A DNA stretch of 7,194 bases from Deltaproteobacteria bacterium (GTDB taxonomy: Bacteria; Desulfobacterota; Desulfobacteria; Desulfobacterales; Desulfobacteraceae), in assembly GCA_003647385.1 (NCBI GenBank), contig QMMT01000099.1, forward strand, positions 1 through 7,194. The letters are read 5' to 3'. Shown one piece after another: positions 5,775 through 7,194 of this stretch. Under the pieces are notes generated by a model. The model was not told where the DNA came from and did not search any database. It saw nothing but the letters and a program-made list of their open reading frames with translations. Every line of letters starts with the position of its first letter. Position 1 is the first letter of the stretch. The position numbers were made by a program, and so were the translations under genes.

Positions 5775-7142
5775 TTAAAAGGTTAAAAAATTACTTTTAT
5801 CCGACAAAAGATCCTTGTCAAGGGCTTGACTCAGAATCTCAACTGCCTCATCTATCTGGGCTTCATTGATAATAAAAGGAGGTCCGAACATAATCATATC
5901 GCCGGATTGTCCTCTGTCGCATCCACCTGAATATTCAATGAACATACCGTGTTTCATGCATTCTGCTGCCACGCGAGCTGAAAACGCATATTTTGGATCA
6001 AGGGTTTTCCTGGTTTTCTTATCTTCAACAAACTCCACTCCCCTCATCAGTCCCATTCCCCTGATATTGCCCACCAGGGGGTGGGTCTTTAAATCCTCTA
6101 GCTTATGATCAAGATATTTACCCATTTTATCGCATCGTTCAACAAGATCATGCTCATACAGATAATCAATGGTTTTTGATACCACAGCACAGCCAAGGGG
6201 ATTGCCTCCCCAGGAATGGCCGGCACCAAACATACCGGAATTATCAGCAATTTTTTTATGTATGTAATCTGGAACGGCAACGGCTCCTATAGGGAAATAT
6301 CCTCCCCCAAGCCCCTTACCCAGGGCCAGAATATCCGGGACAACATTAAAATGTTCATAGGCAAACATTTTTCCGGTCCGCCCCATTCCGGTCATTACCT
6401 CGTCAAACATTAAAAGCACATCATGCTTGTTGCAAATTTCCCTGATCCGTTCAAAATACCCCTTTGCAGGAACCACTCCGCAAAGGGACATGCCTGAAAC
6501 AGGTTCTGCAAGAAAAACAGATACATTGTCAGGTCCAAGGCACATGATTTCATTTTCAAGGGCATTGGCACAGTCAAGATCGCAGGTTTCAGGGGTTTTA
6601 TTGAACCAGCATCTGTAACAATATGCCGGTGGTATATGATGAGAACCATTCAGATAGGGAAAAAAGTCTGATCTTCTGCCCGTAGAACCTGACCATGCCA
6701 GAGCACCTGCCGTGCTGCCATGATAGCTCTGCCACCGGGAGATCACACAGGTTTTAGATGGTTTATTATTATCCAAATGGTATTTTCGGGCAATTTTAAC
6801 GCCAATCTCCACCGCCTCTGTACCACCTGAAACAAAAAAGACTTTATCCATGGTATAATTAGATACTTTGCAGAGCTTTTGGGCCGCTTTTTCAAGGGGA
6901 GGATTTGTAAAATCAACGCGATGAACATATGACAGCTTTTTTGCCTGAGCTCCTAAAACTTTTGCCATTTCATCAAGCCCGTGGCCAAGACTGCACAGTA
7001 TGGGGCCACCGGAAGCATCTATATATCTATTCCCCTTATCATCGTAAAGATAAATCCCCTTTGCATTGGCAATGGAAACATATTCCCGGTTCAAAAAGAA
7101 ATGAAAGACATGAGATGCGTCATTTGAATTGCTATTTTTCAT
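5775..7142 (-). CDS. Class III PLP-dependent aminotransferase
   Basis: A 455-residue cytoplasmic enzyme of the omega-amino acid/acetylornithine/BioA-like class III aminotransferases, normal length for the family. PLP-binding features are FVSGGTEAVE (103-112), SYHGST (139-144; the Tyr stacks on PLP), MFDEVMTGMGRTGK (245-258; Asp247 should contact the pyridine nitrogen) and LALGKGLGGGYFPIGA (272-287; Lys276 is the Schiff-base lysine). The active site appears intact. A Cys-rich loop (Cys175, Cys178, Cys187, Cys191) sits after the YHG region. The amino donor is not readable from sequence; omega-amino acids such as beta-alanine, taurine, GABA or diamines are all possible. The start has AAAGGA about seven bases upstream. 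It is the first gene of a two-gene operon with the MBL hydrolase 18 bp downstream. Whether the nearby Liv-type importer supplies its substrate is untested. Confidence 0.9.
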   Translation of the reverse strand: MKNSNSNDASHVFHFFLNREYVSIANAKGIYLYDDKGNRYIDASGGPILCSLGHGLDEMAKVLGAQAKKLSYVHRVDFTNPPLEKAAQKLCKVSNYTMDKVFFVSGGTEAVEIGVKIARKYHLDNNKPSKTCVISRWQSYHGSTAGALAWSGSTGRRSDFFPYLNGSHHIPPAYCYRCWFNKTPETCDLDCANALENEIMCLGPDNVSVFLAEPVSGMSLCGVVPAKGYFERIREICNKHDVLLMFDEVMTGMGRTGKMFAYEHFNVVPDILALGKGLGGGYFPIGAVAVPDYIHKKIADNSGMFGAGHSWGGNPLGCAVVSKTIDYLYEHDLVERCDKMGKYLDHKLEDLKTHPLVGNIRGMGLMRGVEFVEDKKTRKTLDPKYAFSARVAAECMKHGMFIEYSGGCDRGQSGDMIMFGPPFIINEAQIDEAVEILSQALDKDLLSDKSNFLTF

Positions 7143-7148
7143 TAATTT

Positions 7149-7154
7149 TCCTTT
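7149..7154 (-). promoter_or_regulatory. Ribosome binding site of the aminotransferase gene
   Basis: On the minus strand AAAGGA lies about seven bases before the ATG at 7142 and supports that start. Confidence 0.5.
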
Positions 7155-7160
7155 GATTTA

Positions 7161-7190
7161 ATAATTTGCAAACCCGGTAAAATTTGTAAA
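7161..7190 (-). promoter_or_regulatory. Weak candidate promoter of the aminotransferase operon
   Basis: On the minus strand TTTACA (7185-7190, five of six to TTGACA) is followed after 18 bases by AATTAT (7161-7166, four of six to TATAAT). It would give a short leader before the ATG at 7142. The region is AT-rich, so chance matches are likely, and the true promoter may lie beyond the right edge of the window. Confidence 0.25.
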
Positions 7191-7194
7191 ATAC

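Noticed and set aside
6929..7156. Plus-strand 75-codon open frame antisense to the aminotransferase N-terminus
   Set aside because: It is a shadow of a well-supported gene with no recognisable product.

Overview
The window reads as ordinary chromosomal DNA from a Gram-negative bacterium of moderate GC content. By gene style (Liv-type transporter, split YraQ/ArsP-like permease, class III aminotransferase with a Cys-rich loop) I would guess an anaerobic deltaproteobacterium of the Desulfobacterales type. That guess rests on general resemblance only; no rRNA or other taxonomic marker is present. No tRNA, rRNA, CRISPR array or insertion sequence was seen.

Left part (1-3279, minus strand): a tightly packed ABC importer operon in the order livG, livF, livH, livM. 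Junctions are a 1-nt overlap, direct abutment and an ATGA overlap. livM runs off the left edge. No periplasmic binding protein lies in the window, so substrate specificity cannot be read here. A perfect TTGACA -35 box lies just upstream of livG.

Middle (3280-3563): a 284-bp divergent intergenic region with several short dyad symmetries, including a 16-bp near-palindrome (TGTA-N8-TACA).

Centre (3564-4897, plus strand): a two-gene unit. The first gene joins a soluble NifX/NifB-C-like domain to a membrane domain resembling one half of the YraQ/ArsP (COG0701) permease family. The second gene, overlapping by ATGA, encodes what looks like the other half. Together they probably form one split permease with a cytoplasmic domain attached. 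Its substrate is unknown, and this is the most unusual part of the window.

Right part (4920-7142, minus strand): a two-gene operon of a class III PLP-dependent aminotransferase followed by an MBL-fold hydrolase of the COG1237 type. It converges on the permease pair, with only 22 bp between the stop codons and no obvious terminator.
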